Source: Cellulomonas xiejunii (GTDB lineage Bacteria; Actinomycetota; Actinomycetes; Actinomycetales; Cellulomonadaceae). From it: DNA of 64,000 bases. Made by a program: the position numbers and the translations under genes. Numbering within the stretch: position 1 is the stretch's first letter; the number at the start of each line of letters is the position of its first letter. Positions 15,917 through 24,720 of this stretch are shown one piece after another. The notes under the pieces were generated by a model. That model was not told the origin of the DNA. It made no database searches and saw only the letters and a program-made list of their open reading frames with translations. The stretch covers positions 2,356,001-2,420,000 of the forward strand of contig NZ_CP101987.1 in the NCBI RefSeq assembly GCF_024508315.1. Reading direction: 5' to 3'.

Positions 15917-16585
15917 ATGCCCGGACGACCGCACCGGCTCCTCGTGGTCGAGGACGACCGAGAGCTCAACGACATGCTGACCGAGGTCCTGACCGACGAG
16001 GGGTACGTCGTCGACCAGGCCCGCGACGGCCATCGGGGCCTGCACCTGGGCCTCACCCGTCCCTACGACGTCCTCGTCGTCGACCGTCGCCTGCCGGCGG
16101 TGGACGGCCTCGACATGCTGACGCGCCTGCGCGCCCGCGCCGTGTCCGCACGCGCGCTGGTCCTCACCGCGCTGGGTACCGTCGCGGACCGCGTCGCGGG
16201 CCTCGACGCGGGAGCCGACGACTACCTGGTGAAGCCGTTCGAGCTCGACGAGCTCAGCGCCCGGATCCGCGCGCTGTGCCGCCGCGTCGACGAGGCCGAC
16301 ACGCACCTGCCGGTCGGTGGCGCCTCGCTCGACCTCGTGACGCGCCAGGTCGTGCTCGGCAACGGACGGCAGGTCGACCTGTCGGCGCGGGAGCACGCCC
16401 TGCTGCGCGCCCTCGCCGAGCGCCCGCAGGCGGTGCACACCCGGACCGAGCTGCGCCGCCAGGTCTTCGCCGACACCGAGGCCGCCTCGATCGTCGACAC
16501 CTACGTGTACTACCTGCGCCGCAAGCTCGGCCGCGACGCCGTCAGCACCGTGCGCGGCGCGGGCTACCGGCTGGGTGCCCTGTGA
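15917..16585 (+). CDS. OmpR-family response regulator
   Basis: The 222-residue protein has a receiver domain starting RLLVVEDDRELNDML with the phospho-acceptor Asp56 in VVDRRLPAVDGL, Lys in DYLVKPFELDEL, and a C-terminal winged helix ending VYYLRRKLGRDAVSTVRG. It should bind DNA when phosphorylated by the histidine kinase, whose GTG overlaps its stop codon. An in-frame ATG at 15866 overlaps the antiporter stop, but the extra 17 codons include TTA, AGA and GAT and the receiver begins only after 15917, so the shorter start is chosen. GATGGT 6 bases before the ATG could be a leaderless -10. Targets probably include the neighbouring lyase-P450 operon (inference). Confidence 0.9.
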   Translation: MPGRPHRLLVVEDDRELNDMLTEVLTDEGYVVDQARDGHRGLHLGLTRPYDVLVVDRRLPAVDGLDMLTRLRARAVSARALVLTALGTVADRVAGLDAGADDYLVKPFELDELSARIRALCRRVDEADTHLPVGGASLDLVTRQVVLGNGRQVDLSAREHALLRALAERPQAVHTRTELRRQVFADTEAASIVDTYVYYLRRKLGRDAVSTVRGAGYRLGAL

Positions 16586-17883
16586 CGGCGCCGACGCCCG
16601 AGGAGCGGGTCGTCCGGCGCGCGCGCCTGCGCATCGGGGCCCTCGTCGGGCTCGTGATCGCCGCGCTGCTCGGCCTCGCGGGCGCCATCTCCTACGGCGT
16701 CCTGCTGCACAGCCAGGAGCAGCAGATCGACGGGGAGCTCGCCTGGGGCATCACCCACGGCACGATCGCCGGGCCGCCGGCCTGCAGCTGGATCATCACG
16801 TTCGACGGGACGTCCGTCGACACCGGGGTCGCCGCGCCGCCGGACGGCTTCCCGCTGCGTGACGCCCTGGTCGAGGTCGCCGCGACAGGCGTCCCGCAGG
16901 ACACCCGGATCGCGCAGGACGGCACCATCTACCACGTACGGACCGCACGGCAGGGCGACGAGGTGGTGCAGGCGGTCTTCGACGCACGCTTCCAGCTCGC
17001 CGACCGTCGCCACCTGCTGGTGGCGTTCGGTGTCGCCGCCGCCGCCGGGGCGCTCGCCGCCGTCGTCAGCGGCGTCGTCGTCGGGCGCCGTGCCGTCGCC
17101 CCCCTGGCCGACGCCCTGCAGCGGCAGCGCCGGTTCGTCGCCGACGCGAGCCACGAGCTGCGCACCCCGATCGCGCAGGTCCACGCGCGCGCCCAGCTGC
17201 TCGTGCGCCGGGCCCGCGCGGCCGACGACGACGTGCAGGCACGCGACCTGGACCGGCTCGTCGCCACGACCCGCCGCCTGGGCGAGATCGTCGACGAGCT
17301 GCTCATGTCCGCGCGGCTCGCAGCCACGCAGGACGCCGTCGCCACCCGCCCCGACAGCACGGACGTCGACGTCGCCGCCCTCGTCGTCGACGCGGTCTCC
17401 GCCGACTCCGCACGCGCGGCAGAGCGCGGCGTCACGGTCACCGCGCTCACCGACGACGACCTCCCGCACGTCCGGGGCATCACCTCGGCGCTGCGCCGTG
17501 TCGTCGCGGAGCTGCTCTCCAACGCCCTGACCCACACCCCGCCCGGCGGGCACGTCGCCGTGTGCGCGAGCACGTCCGAGCAGGGACGGACCGTGGAGGT
17601 CGTCGTCACCGACACCGGTGAGGGCTTCGACCTCGCCGACCCGGAGCACCTGTTCGACCGGTTCCACCGCGGCCCCGGAGACGACGAGCGCCGGTTCGGG
17701 CTCGGCCTCGCGCTGCTGCGCGAGGTCGTCACCAGCCACGGCGGCACGATCCACGCCGTGGGGCAGCCCGGGGAGGGGGCGACGTTCACGGTGCGGCTGC
17801 CGGCGGCGCCGACCCACCGCACGGGCGCGGGGCCCGTCGTGCCGGGAGGCGAGGCGGCGCAGCGCGCCCCCGCCCGCCTGTGA
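16582..17883 (+). CDS. Sensor histidine kinase (EnvZ/BaeS-type)
   Basis: The 433-residue membrane kinase has a first transmembrane segment near residues 20-42, an extracytoplasmic sensor region of about 90 residues with a single cysteine, and a second segment near residues 143-165. The HisKA domain contains H191 in DASHELRTPIAQ. The ATPase domain shows the N-box ELLSNALTHTPPGG, G1 box VTDTGEGFD and G2 box RRFGLGLALL. A complete HAMP linker is not obvious. It pairs with the preceding OmpR-type regulator through a GTGA overlap. The signal is unknown. Confidence 0.9.
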   Translation: MTAPTPEERVVRRARLRIGALVGLVIAALLGLAGAISYGVLLHSQEQQIDGELAWGITHGTIAGPPACSWIITFDGTSVDTGVAAPPDGFPLRDALVEVAATGVPQDTRIAQDGTIYHVRTARQGDEVVQAVFDARFQLADRRHLLVAFGVAAAAGALAAVVSGVVVGRRAVAPLADALQRQRRFVADASHELRTPIAQVHARAQLLVRRARAADDDVQARDLDRLVATTRRLGEIVDELLMSARLAATQDAVATRPDSTDVDVAALVVDAVSADSARAAERGVTVTALTDDDLPHVRGITSALRRVVAELLSNALTHTPPGGHVAVCASTSEQGRTVEVVVTDTGEGFDLADPEHLFDRFHRGPGDDERRFGLGLALLREVVTSHGGTIHAVGQPGEGATFTVRLPAAPTHRTGAGPVVPGGEAAQRAPARL

Positions 17884-17978
17884 GCCGGCGGCACCGCGCC
17901 CCGTCCCCGCTCCCGGCAGCGTGATCTGCGTCAGCGAACCGCCCGTGCGCGTGCGCGTCGTGCGGCATCGTAGCGACC

Positions 17979-18299
17979 ATGAGCGACAGACCTGAGCAGA
18001 CGACGCCGAAGCCGGCGGCCCCGTGGATCGGCGTGGGCCTGGTGCTCGCGCTGCTGGGACCCGCGGTCGCCGACCTCAGCTACTCCGTCGCCGACGTCAC
18101 CCACTCACTCATGACGGTCGGCAACGTTCTGGGGACCGCGGGGATGGCGCTGCTGGCCGTCGGCCTCTACCGGATCGCCCAGCACCTCGACCGCCTCGGC
18201 GGCGTCGTGCTGCGGCCCCGCAGCGGACCCGCGACGATCAGCGACGTCGAGCGCGAGCGGCAGGCCACGGCACGCCGGGAGCTCGCCACAGGCGACTGA
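17979..18299 (+). CDS. Small two-helix membrane protein of unknown function
   Basis: The 106-residue product has two hydrophobic segments at about residues 16-36 and 47-64, and a charged C-terminus (SDVERERQATARRELATG). I do not recognise a family. The ATG is preceded by CATCGT 7 bases upstream, a possible leaderless -10. It sits between the kinase gene and the convergent RNase P RNA gene, and may or may not belong to the accessory block. Confidence 0.6.
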   Translation: MSDRPEQTTPKPAAPWIGVGLVLALLGPAVADLSYSVADVTHSLMTVGNVLGTAGMALLAVGLYRIAQHLDRLGGVVLRPRSGPATISDVERERQATARRELATGD

Positions 18300-18330
18300 C
18301 CGCGCCGGCCCTGCCGGCGGCTCAGGTGCG

Positions 18331-18721
<391 letters not shown>

Positions 18722-18742
18722 CGCGCGGTCAGCCTACCCGTG

Positions 18743-19126
18743 TCACACCTCGACGCGGTACGGCAGGGCCAGCTCGTCACCGGCGACGCCGCGGATGCCC
18801 CAGTGCGTCGGCGGGCTCTCGATGACCACGACCTCCAGGTCGTCGGCGCCCAGGCCGAGCGCGGGTGCGACGTCGTCGAAGAACGCGGCGATCAGCGCGC
18901 GGACCGCACCCGGGCTGCGGCCGGTGAAGCACACGACCTCGACGACGAGGTACGCCGGGCCGCGCGGCGCGACGAGGTCCTCGTCGTCGAGCAGCAGGAA
19001 CCGGTGGAACCGCTTGTCGCCCGGCAGCCCCCACGCCGCGACGAGCGCGTCGTGCACGGCGTCGGAGACCTCCTGGCGGCGTGCACCCCACACCGAGCGG
19101 CGCCCGTAGACCTTGACCTGCGCCAC
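18743..19126 (-). CDS. Tautomerase_2-like protein lacking Pro1
   Basis: The 127-residue protein resembles the Tautomerase_2 group: AQVKVYGRR at the N-terminus, then PGDKRFHRFLLLDDEDL, a FTGRSPGAVRALI segment and THWGIRGVAGDELAL near the end. Classical 4-oxalocrotonate tautomerases use an N-terminal proline as base. Here the second residue is Ala, so either this subgroup has another activity or the start has been misplaced. The GTG at 19126 is the only start next to the conserved beginning. It lies immediately upstream of rnpB on the same strand and is divergent from yaaA. Confidence 0.7.
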   Translation of the reverse strand: MAQVKVYGRRSVWGARRQEVSDAVHDALVAAWGLPGDKRFHRFLLLDDEDLVAPRGPAYLVVEVVCFTGRSPGAVRALIAAFFDDVAPALGLGADDLEVVVIESPPTHWGIRGVAGDELALPYRVEV

Positions 19127-19166
19127 GTCACACCCCTGACGTCGTCGGACGGCGGAGCGCACACCG

Positions 19167-19172
19167 TACCCT
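19167..19172 (+). promoter_or_regulatory. -10 element of yaaA, predicted leaderless mRNA
   Basis: TACCCT is followed by 6 bases and the GTG at 19179, with no ribosome site. Confidence 0.5.
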
Positions 19173-19178
19173 CGTGCG

Positions 19179-19958
19179 GTGCTCGTGCTCCTGCCGCCCT
19201 CGGAGGGCAAGACGCCCGCGCCTGCCGCCGCTCCCCCGCTCGACCTGGCGTCGCTGTCGCACCCGGGCCTGACGCCGGTCCGCGAGAAGGTGCTCGACGC
19301 GCTCGTCGCCGTCAGCGGCCGCCCGGACGCGTGCGACGTGCTCGGCGTCTCGCGCGGGCTCGTGGACGAGGTCGCGCGCAACGTCGTGCTGCGCTCGGCG
19401 CCCGCGGCACGCGCCTCGCGCGTGTACACCGGCGTGCTGTACGGCGCGGCCGGGCTCGACACGCTGACCCCGGCGGCGCGCACCCGGGCGGTCGCGAGCG
19501 TGCGCGTCGTCTCGGCGCTGTGGGGCGTCCTGACGGTCGACGACGTCGTCCCGGCCTACCGCCTGTCGATGGGCACGGACCTGCCCGGCATCGGCCCACT
19601 CGCAGCCGCGTGGCGCGGTCCGCTCGGGGTCGAGCTGACGCAGCGCACCGAGGACGAGCTGGTCGTCGACTGCCGGTCGGCCGCGTACCGCGCCGCGTGG
19701 ACCCCGCCGGCCGGCGCACGCTGGGTCGACGTGCGGGTGCTGCGGGAGGTCGACGGACGTCGCTCCGTGGTCTCGCACCACGCCAAGCACACACGCGGCG
19801 TGCTGACACGCCACCTCGTGACCCGCCGCGGCCGCGAGCCGCGCGACGCCGACGAGCTGGCACACGCCGCGAGCGCGCTCGTCGGCGACGCGCTGCACGC
19901 CGTGGAGCTGGGCCCCGAGCCGCGGCGCGGGGCGCGCACGTTGTCGCTCGTCGTCTGA
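19179..19958 (+). CDS. yaaA: YaaA/DUF328 family peroxide stress protein
   Basis: YaaA lowers intracellular free iron and limits Fenton damage during peroxide stress in E. coli; a DNA-binding fold has been reported for the family. The 259-residue protein keeps its signature segments: LLPPSEGKT at the N-terminus, VYTGVLYGAAGLDTL, VVSALWGVLTVDDVVPAYRL, MGTDLPG, and HHAKHTRGVLTRHLV near the end. It starts directly at GTG with a -10 element 6 bases upstream. It is convergent with the phosphatase operon, and about 40 bases of degenerate short repeats separate the two stops. Confidence 0.92.
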   Translation: MLVLLPPSEGKTPAPAAAPPLDLASLSHPGLTPVREKVLDALVAVSGRPDACDVLGVSRGLVDEVARNVVLRSAPAARASRVYTGVLYGAAGLDTLTPAARTRAVASVRVVSALWGVLTVDDVVPAYRLSMGTDLPGIGPLAAAWRGPLGVELTQRTEDELVVDCRSAAYRAAWTPPAGARWVDVRVLREVDGRRSVVSHHAKHTRGVLTRHLVTRRGREPRDADELAHAASALVGDALHAVELGPEPRRGARTLSLVV

Positions 19959-20001
19959 CGCGGCCCGGCGTCAGCGGTCCGGCGTCATCAGCGGCCGGAC
20001 G

Positions 20002-20787
20002 TCACCAGCCCTCGCTGGGTGCGCCCGCCACCGCGATCTCGTCGCGGCGGTCCGCGAACAGCCGCACGATGCTCACCGAGGCGGGTGCCACGCGCAGCTG
20101 GCTCCACGTCCCGGGGTGGGCACCCATCGTCACGCCGAGCGCCGCGCGGATCGCGACCGCGTGCGACACCACCACGACGGTCCGCGGTCCGCCCTCGAGC
20201 AGTCCGTCCAGCCCGCGGCGCAGCCGCACCCCGACGTCCGCGATGGACTCACCGCCCGGCGGGCGCACGTGGCCGTCGGTGTGCCACGGCTCGAGCACCT
20301 CGGGCCAGCGCTCCTCGATCTGCTCGGCCGTCAGCCCTTGCCAGTGCCCGAAGTCCGCCTCCTGGAAGGCGGCGTCGGTGCGCAGCGGCAGCCCCAGGCG
20401 CTCGGCGAGGATCGCGGCGGTCTCCTGCGTGCGGACCATCGGAGAGGCGACGATCTCGCTCGGGTACTCGATGTCGCCCCACAGGTCCCGGCCGACGCGG
20501 TGGACGAGCGCCGCGGCAGCCGCCGCCTGCGTCCGCCCGAGGTCGTCGAGCGACGGCCCGGGCTCCGAGGAGCCCGAGTACCCCCGCGATACCGTCATCG
20601 CGGTCTGGCCGTGCCGCACGAGCACGACCGTCGTCGGCTCGTCGTCGTCGAACCGCGGGGCGGTCCCCGACGGCCGCACGGCACGGACCCGCGCGACGCC
20701 CTGCCCCGCAGCCGGCGTGCCGGAGCCCGCGGGGTCCGCGCCCGTGGGCGCCAGCGGCTCGGCGGGTGACCCCGACCCGCGTGTCAC
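20002..20787 (-). CDS. Histidine phosphatase (phosphoglycerate mutase-like), RNase H domain absent
   Basis: The 261-residue protein has the histidine phosphatase core: LVRHGQTAMTV with the phosphorylated His, RTQETA, EADFGHWQGLTAEQI and VVVSHAVAIRAALG with the second His. In mycobacteria and streptomycetes the orthologous gene (M. tuberculosis Rv2228c) encodes an RNase HI domain fused to this phosphatase, in the same gene neighbourhood. Here the N-terminal ~62 residues are only a Gly/Ala/Pro-rich linker (SGSPAEPLAPTGADPAGSG), so the RNase H part appears to be lost. The GTG overlaps the TGA of the zinc-ribbon gene. The substrate is unknown; an alpha-ribazole phosphatase-like activity is one possibility. 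Confidence 0.87.
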   Translation of the reverse strand: MTRGSGSPAEPLAPTGADPAGSGTPAAGQGVARVRAVRPSGTAPRFDDDEPTTVVLVRHGQTAMTVSRGYSGSSEPGPSLDDLGRTQAAAAAALVHRVGRDLWGDIEYPSEIVASPMVRTQETAAILAERLGLPLRTDAAFQEADFGHWQGLTAEQIEERWPEVLEPWHTDGHVRPPGGESIADVGVRLRRGLDGLLEGGPRTVVVVSHAVAIRAALGVTMGAHPGTWSQLRVAPASVSIVRLFADRRDEIAVAGAPSEGW

Positions 20788-21521
20788 GAGTCGGTGAGCC
20801 GGACCAGGATGCGCCCGCACTCCTCGCACCGGACGACCGCGTCAGCCGGACGCGCACGGATCACCTCGAGGTCCTGGCCGTTCAGGTCGAGGCGGCAGCC
20901 CTCGCACCGGTTGCCACGCAGCGCGGCGGCCCCGCTGCCGCCGAGCTGCCCGCGCAGGCGCTCGTAGAGCGCGACGAGGCCCGCGTCCAGGCCCTCGGCG
21001 GCACGTTCGCGCTCGGCGCGCACCCGCGCGGCCTCGGCGTCGAGCTCGGCGTACCCGGCGTCCCGCTCGGCGACGACCTTGTCCCGGTCCGCGACGAGAG
21101 CACCCTGCGCCTGCTCGAGGTCACGCAGCACGGCCTCGTGCGCCTCGAGCCGCTCCATGACCTCGAGCTCGACGTCCTCGAGGTGCGCCTGACGCGCCGC
21201 GAGGCTCTCGAGCTCGCTCGTGAGGGCCTGAGCGTCCTTGGCGCCGACCTGCCCGCCGTCGAGCCGCGCCTGGTTGCGGGCGGCGCGGCTGCGCACCTGG
21301 TCGACGTCGGTCTCCGCCTTCGCCACCTCGATGCGCAGGTCCGACGCCGCCGTCCGGGACGTCACCAGGGCGGCGTCGAGGTCCGCGAGCTGCGAGTCGA
21401 GCTCGACGAGACGCGCGAGGGCCGGGAGCGAACGCCGCTTGTGCGCGAGCTGCGCGAGGCGGGTGTCGAGCTCCTGGACGTCGAGGAGTCGGCGCTGGTC
21501 GGCTGCGGGGGCGGTCGTCAC
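20784..21521 (-). CDS. Coiled-coil protein with C-terminal C4 zinc ribbon
   Basis: The 245-residue protein is almost entirely charged coiled coil (residues ~20-190, rich in Glu, Arg, Ala and Leu) and ends with a zinc ribbon, NRCEGCRLDL and RCEECGRILV, giving four cysteines. It corresponds to the Rv2229c/CT398 type of conserved bacterial proteins, proposed to bind nucleic acid or act as chaperone-like scaffolds; no activity is firmly known. GTG at 21521 is preceded by an AGGAA-type site. It is translationally coupled to both neighbours by GTGA overlaps, in the order nif3 - zinc ribbon - phosphatase. Confidence 0.88.
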   Translation of the reverse strand: MTTAPAADQRRLLDVQELDTRLAQLAHKRRSLPALARLVELDSQLADLDAALVTSRTAASDLRIEVAKAETDVDQVRSRAARNQARLDGGQVGAKDAQALTSELESLAARQAHLEDVELEVMERLEAHEAVLRDLEQAQGALVADRDKVVAERDAGYAELDAEAARVRAERERAAEGLDAGLVALYERLRGQLGGSGAAALRGNRCEGCRLDLNGQDLEVIRARPADAVVRCEECGRILVRLTDS

Positions 21522-22705
21522 GTGGTTCCTTCCGGCAGGGACGTCTGCGGCACGTGACCCGTCCACGGGTCGGTGCGCCGCGTGCTGACGCGGGTCTCCA
21601 CCGTAGTGCCCGTGGCCGCCAGATCGGCCCGCAGCGCGTCGGCGGCGCGTGGCAGCCACAACCACTCCGAGGCGGAGTGCGCGAGGTCGACCAGCGCGGG
21701 CCGCGGTGGTCCGCCGCCCGCCTCGAACGCGGCGCGCTCCTGCTGCTCCGAGGCCGGGTGGTGCCGCAGGTCGGCGGTCACGTACACGTCGACGTCGGCG
21801 GCGCGCACGGCGTCGAACAGGGAGTCCCCGGAGCCGCCGAGCACCGCGACGCGACGCACCGGCATGTCGGGGTCGCCGGCGTACCGCACGCCCTGCGCGG
21901 CGGCGGGCACCGCGCGGGCCACCGCGGCGGCGAAGTCACGCAGCGACACGGGGGCGGGCAGCGCGCCGACACGACCCAGCCCGGTCTCCCCCGGCAGCGC
22001 GGCGAGCTCCAGCACGTCGAACGCCGGCTCCTCGTACGGGTGGGCCGCCCGCATCGCGGCCACGACCCGCCCCCGCAGCTGACGCGGCGCGACCATCTCG
22101 ACACGTGCCTCGACGACGGTCTCGCGCCTCCCGACGGACCCGACCGCGGGAGACGCCCCGGGCAGCGGCGTGAACGTGCCCTGCCCGGTGGCCGTCCACG
22201 CGCATCGCGCGTAGTCGCCGACCTCACCGGCGCCGGCCGCCGCGAGCGCGTCGACCAGGGCTTCCGCGTCGGCGACCGGGACCATGACGACGTGCTTGTC
22301 GAGCGCGGGCGCGTCGGCCGCGACCAGCGGCTCGGTGCCGACCAGGCCGACGGCGTCGGCCAGTGCCTCGGCCACGCCACCGCGCGCCGCGTCCGCGTTG
22401 GTGTGGGCCGTGTACAGCCCGCACCCGGCCCGCACGAGCCGGTGGAGCAGCGCGCCCTTGTACGTCGTCGCGGCCATCGAGTGCACGGCCCGCAGCAGCA
22501 AGGGGTGGTGCGTGACCAGGAGGTCCGCCTCCCAGGCGACCGCCTCGTCGACGACCGTCGCCACCGGGTCGACGGCGAACAGGACGCGCCGCACCGGCGC
22601 TGCCGGGTCGCCCGCGGCCAGGCCGACGCGGTCCCAGGACTCGGCGGTCCGCGGCGGGTACCGGCCGTCGAGCGCGGCGACGACGTCCGCGAGCGTCGCG
22701 GTCAC
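21518..22705 (-). CDS. Nif3-like dinuclear metal centre protein
   Basis: This is the YbgI/Nif3 family (also called GTP cyclohydrolase 1 type 2), a conserved dinuclear metal protein without a settled function. Metal-binding motifs are visible: LLVTHHPLLL near residue 65, GLYTAHTNAD near residue 100, and DVYVTADLRHHPASE with a following HSASEW near the C-terminus. At 395 residues it is the long form, with an inserted domain of about 120 residues (roughly 130-250). It is the second gene in the adh - nif3 - zinc ribbon - phosphatase operon. Confidence 0.92.
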   Translation of the reverse strand: MTATLADVVAALDGRYPPRTAESWDRVGLAAGDPAAPVRRVLFAVDPVATVVDEAVAWEADLLVTHHPLLLRAVHSMAATTYKGALLHRLVRAGCGLYTAHTNADAARGGVAEALADAVGLVGTEPLVAADAPALDKHVVMVPVADAEALVDALAAAGAGEVGDYARCAWTATGQGTFTPLPGASPAVGSVGRRETVVEARVEMVAPRQLRGRVVAAMRAAHPYEEPAFDVLELAALPGETGLGRVGALPAPVSLRDFAAAVARAVPAAAQGVRYAGDPDMPVRRVAVLGGSGDSLFDAVRAADVDVYVTADLRHHPASEQQERAAFEAGGGPPRPALVDLAHSASEWLWLPRAADALRADLAATGTTVETRVSTRRTDPWTGHVPQTSLPEGTT

Positions 22706-23751
22706 GGCAGGACCAGCGCCTTCGTGCAGGTGCGCTCGTCCATCGCGCGGTACGCGTCGGCGATGTCGCCGAGCGCGAAGGTCGCGTCGAAGACGAGGCC
22801 CGGCTCGATGGTCCCGGCCCAGACGTCCGGCAGCAGGCCCTCGATGTAGCCGCGCACGGGTGCGACCCCGCCGACCACGCCCTTGTTGGCGGAGAACATC
22901 GTCTGCACGGGCAGCTCCGGACCGCCCGCGGGGACACCGACGAACCCGACGCGACCACCGGGCCGCACGGTCGCCAGCGCCTGGGCCATGGACTCCTTGG
23001 TGCCCACGCACTCCAGCACGCCGTCCGGCCCGACGCCGTCGAGCAGGTCCACGACGGCCGCCGCCCCCTCGTCACCGCGCTCGGCGACGACGTCCGTCGC
23101 ACCGAACCGACGCGCGAGCGCCTGCCGCACGGGGTTGCGTGAGAACGCGACGATCCGCTCGGCCCCGAGCCGCCGCGCCGCGATGATGCCGCAGAGGCCC
23201 ACGGCGCCGTCACCGACCACCGCCACGCTCGAGCCGGCGTGGACGCCGGCGGACAGCGCCGCGTGGTGACCGGTGCCGAGCACGTCGGTCAGCGTCAGGA
23301 CGTGCGGCAGGAGGGCGTCGTCGGGGTGCTCGGGCGTCACGACGAGCGTCCCGTCGGCCAGCGGCACGCGCACGTACTCGCCCTGGGCGCCGTCCGACGC
23401 GATGCCCTCGTGGTCCGGCGACCCCCACCAGGCGACGCGCTCGCACGACGTGTGCACCCCGTTGCGGCAGTGCGCGCACGTGCCGTCGGCGATCGAGAAG
23501 GGCGCGACCACGAAGTCGCCCACCTTCACCCGGCGCACGCCCGAGCCGACCTCCTCGACCACGCCCACGAACTCGTGGCCGATGCGCTGCGGCTGCTTCG
23601 GGGGCCGAACCCCCCGGTAGCCCCACAGGTCGGAGCCGCACACGCAGGTCGCGACGACCCGCACGACGGCGTCCGTGGGGCGGTGGATCACGGGGTCCGG
23701 CACCTGCTCGACGCGCACGTCGCGGGGGCCGTGGATGACGGTGGCTCGCAC
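22702..23751 (-). CDS. Zinc-dependent alcohol dehydrogenase family protein
   Basis: The 349-residue medium-chain dehydrogenase has the catalytic zinc site CGSDLWGYRG and GHEFVGVV, a structural zinc-type cysteine cluster CAHCRNGVHTSC that is shorter than the usual four, and the NAD(P)-binding motif VVGDGAVGLCGI. The substrate is not predictable. The GTG at 23751 fits a leaderless promoter: TAGGCT lies 7 bases upstream on the minus strand. It leads the operon that continues with nif3, whose GTG overlaps this stop codon. Confidence 0.9.
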   Translation of the reverse strand: MRATVIHGPRDVRVEQVPDPVIHRPTDAVVRVVATCVCGSDLWGYRGVRPPKQPQRIGHEFVGVVEEVGSGVRRVKVGDFVVAPFSIADGTCAHCRNGVHTSCERVAWWGSPDHEGIASDGAQGEYVRVPLADGTLVVTPEHPDDALLPHVLTLTDVLGTGHHAALSAGVHAGSSVAVVGDGAVGLCGIIAARRLGAERIVAFSRNPVRQALARRFGATDVVAERGDEGAAAVVDLLDGVGPDGVLECVGTKESMAQALATVRPGGRVGFVGVPAGGPELPVQTMFSANKGVVGGVAPVRGYIEGLLPDVWAGTIEPGLVFDATFALGDIADAYRAMDERTCTKALVLP

Positions 23752-23758
23752 ATGCCGA

Positions 23759-23764
23759 AGCCTA
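23759..23764 (-). promoter_or_regulatory. -10 element of the adh-nif3 operon, predicted leaderless mRNA
   Basis: On the minus strand TAGGCT is followed by 7 bases and the GTG at 23751. Confidence 0.5.
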
Positions 23765-23833
23765 CGCACGCGTCCGGCCGCAGGCGTCTGCTGCGGCGTG
23801 CCCCGCACGTGCGGCAGGGGCCGGTGACGCCGG

Positions 23834-23839
23834 TAGGCT
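23834..23839 (+). promoter_or_regulatory. -10 element of tRNA-Val
   Basis: TAGGCT lies 12 bases before the first base of the mature tRNA, which would give a short 5' leader. Confidence 0.4.
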
Positions 23840-23851
23840 GACCGACCGCAA

Positions 23852-23925
23852 GGGCCTGTAGCTCAGTTGGTCAGAGCGCCGCGCTTACACCGCGGAGGTC
23901 GCCGGTTCGAGACCGGCCGGGCCCA
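23852..23925 (+). tRNA. tRNA-Val (anticodon TAC)
   Basis: A complete cloverleaf of 74 bases is present. The acceptor stem GGGCCTG pairs with CGGGCCC, the D-arm starts AGCTCAGTTGG, the anticodon stem CCGCG/CGCGG closes the loop CTTACAC, and the T-arm is GCCGG-TTCGAGA-CCGGC. The discriminator is A. The CCA end is not encoded. Confidence 0.96.
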
Positions 23926-23970
23926 CTCCTCGCAGCAGCACAGGGCCCCGCACCTCGGGCGGCCGACCGC

Positions 23971-24720
23971 TCACGCCTCCCGGTGCAGGAGGCTCGCCGT
24001 GTGCGCGGCCGCGGCGAGCACCGCCCACCCGCCCAGCACGAGCACCGCCACCCCGGAGGTCAGCGCGGTGACCGCGCCGTCGGCCACCCCGGTCACCGCC
24101 GTCGCGGCCTCGTGCGGCAGGAACCGGACGACGCGGGGCCACGGCAGCGCACCCGTGGCGACCAGGACCGGGAGGGCGGCCAGCACGCCGAGCGCGGTGG
24201 TGGCGCTGCGGACGACGCTCGTCAGCCCGTACGCCACCACGGACAGCAGCACGTACGCCAGCACCCAGCGCCCCACGTCGAGCGCACCGTCCGCCAGGCC
24301 GGGGCCGTCCTGCCGGGCGAGCACCAGCCGGGCCGGCGCCAGCGCGAGCAGCGCCGCCGGCGTCGAGACCGCGACGAGCGCCAGCAGCTGCGCCACGGCG
24401 AGCCGACCTCGCCGGGGGACGACCGTGAGCGTCACGCGGTGCTGCCCCGTGGTGTGCTCGCTGCCGGCCACGGTGGCCACCGCGATGAGCAGCAGGTACA
24501 CCGGCGCGACCAGCAGCCCGGGGAAGGCCTCGAGCGACACGGGCTCGCCCCCCGTTCCGAGGCGCACGACGTCGGAGGTGACGATCACCGCGAGCGCCGT
24601 GTTCACGGCCAGAGCACCCAGCACCGCCGGCGCTGTCACCGGGTGCGTGAGCGCCTTGGTGACCTCGGCACGGACGACGTCGCGCACGCGCGGCGGGGAG
24701 GCGACGTCCACGGCCGTCAC
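23971..24720 (-). CDS. ABC-2 type transporter permease
   Basis: The 249-residue membrane protein has six predicted transmembrane segments and an N-terminal cytoplasmic helix, VVRAEVTKALTHPVTAP, typical of ABC-2 exporter permeases of the BcrB/NatB kind. It starts at a GTG overlapping the stop of the other permease gene. Together the two permeases and the ATPase form a complete exporter. The substrate is unknown; the neighbouring NarL-type two-component system suggests a stress- or antibiotic-induced pump (inference). Confidence 0.83.
   Translation of the reverse strand: MTAVDVASPPRVRDVVRAEVTKALTHPVTAPAVLGALAVNTALAVIVTSDVVRLGTGGEPVSLEAFPGLLVAPVYLLLIAVATVAGSEHTTGQHRVTLTVVPRRGRLAVAQLLALVAVSTPAALLALAPARLVLARQDGPGLADGALDVGRWVLAYVLLSVVAYGLTSVVRSATTALGVLAALPVLVATGALPWPRVVRFLPHEAATAVTGVADGAVTALTSGVAVLVLGGWAVLAAAAHTASLLHREA

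Noticed and set aside
19955..20001. Short degenerate repeats CCGGCGTCA between yaaA and the phosphatase gene as a possible CRISPR or iteron array
   Set aside because: There are only three imperfect copies with no unique spacers; more likely part of a weak convergent terminator.
23840..24000. Integration site at tRNA-Val
   Set aside because: No integrase gene and no duplicated tRNA 3' end were seen on either side.
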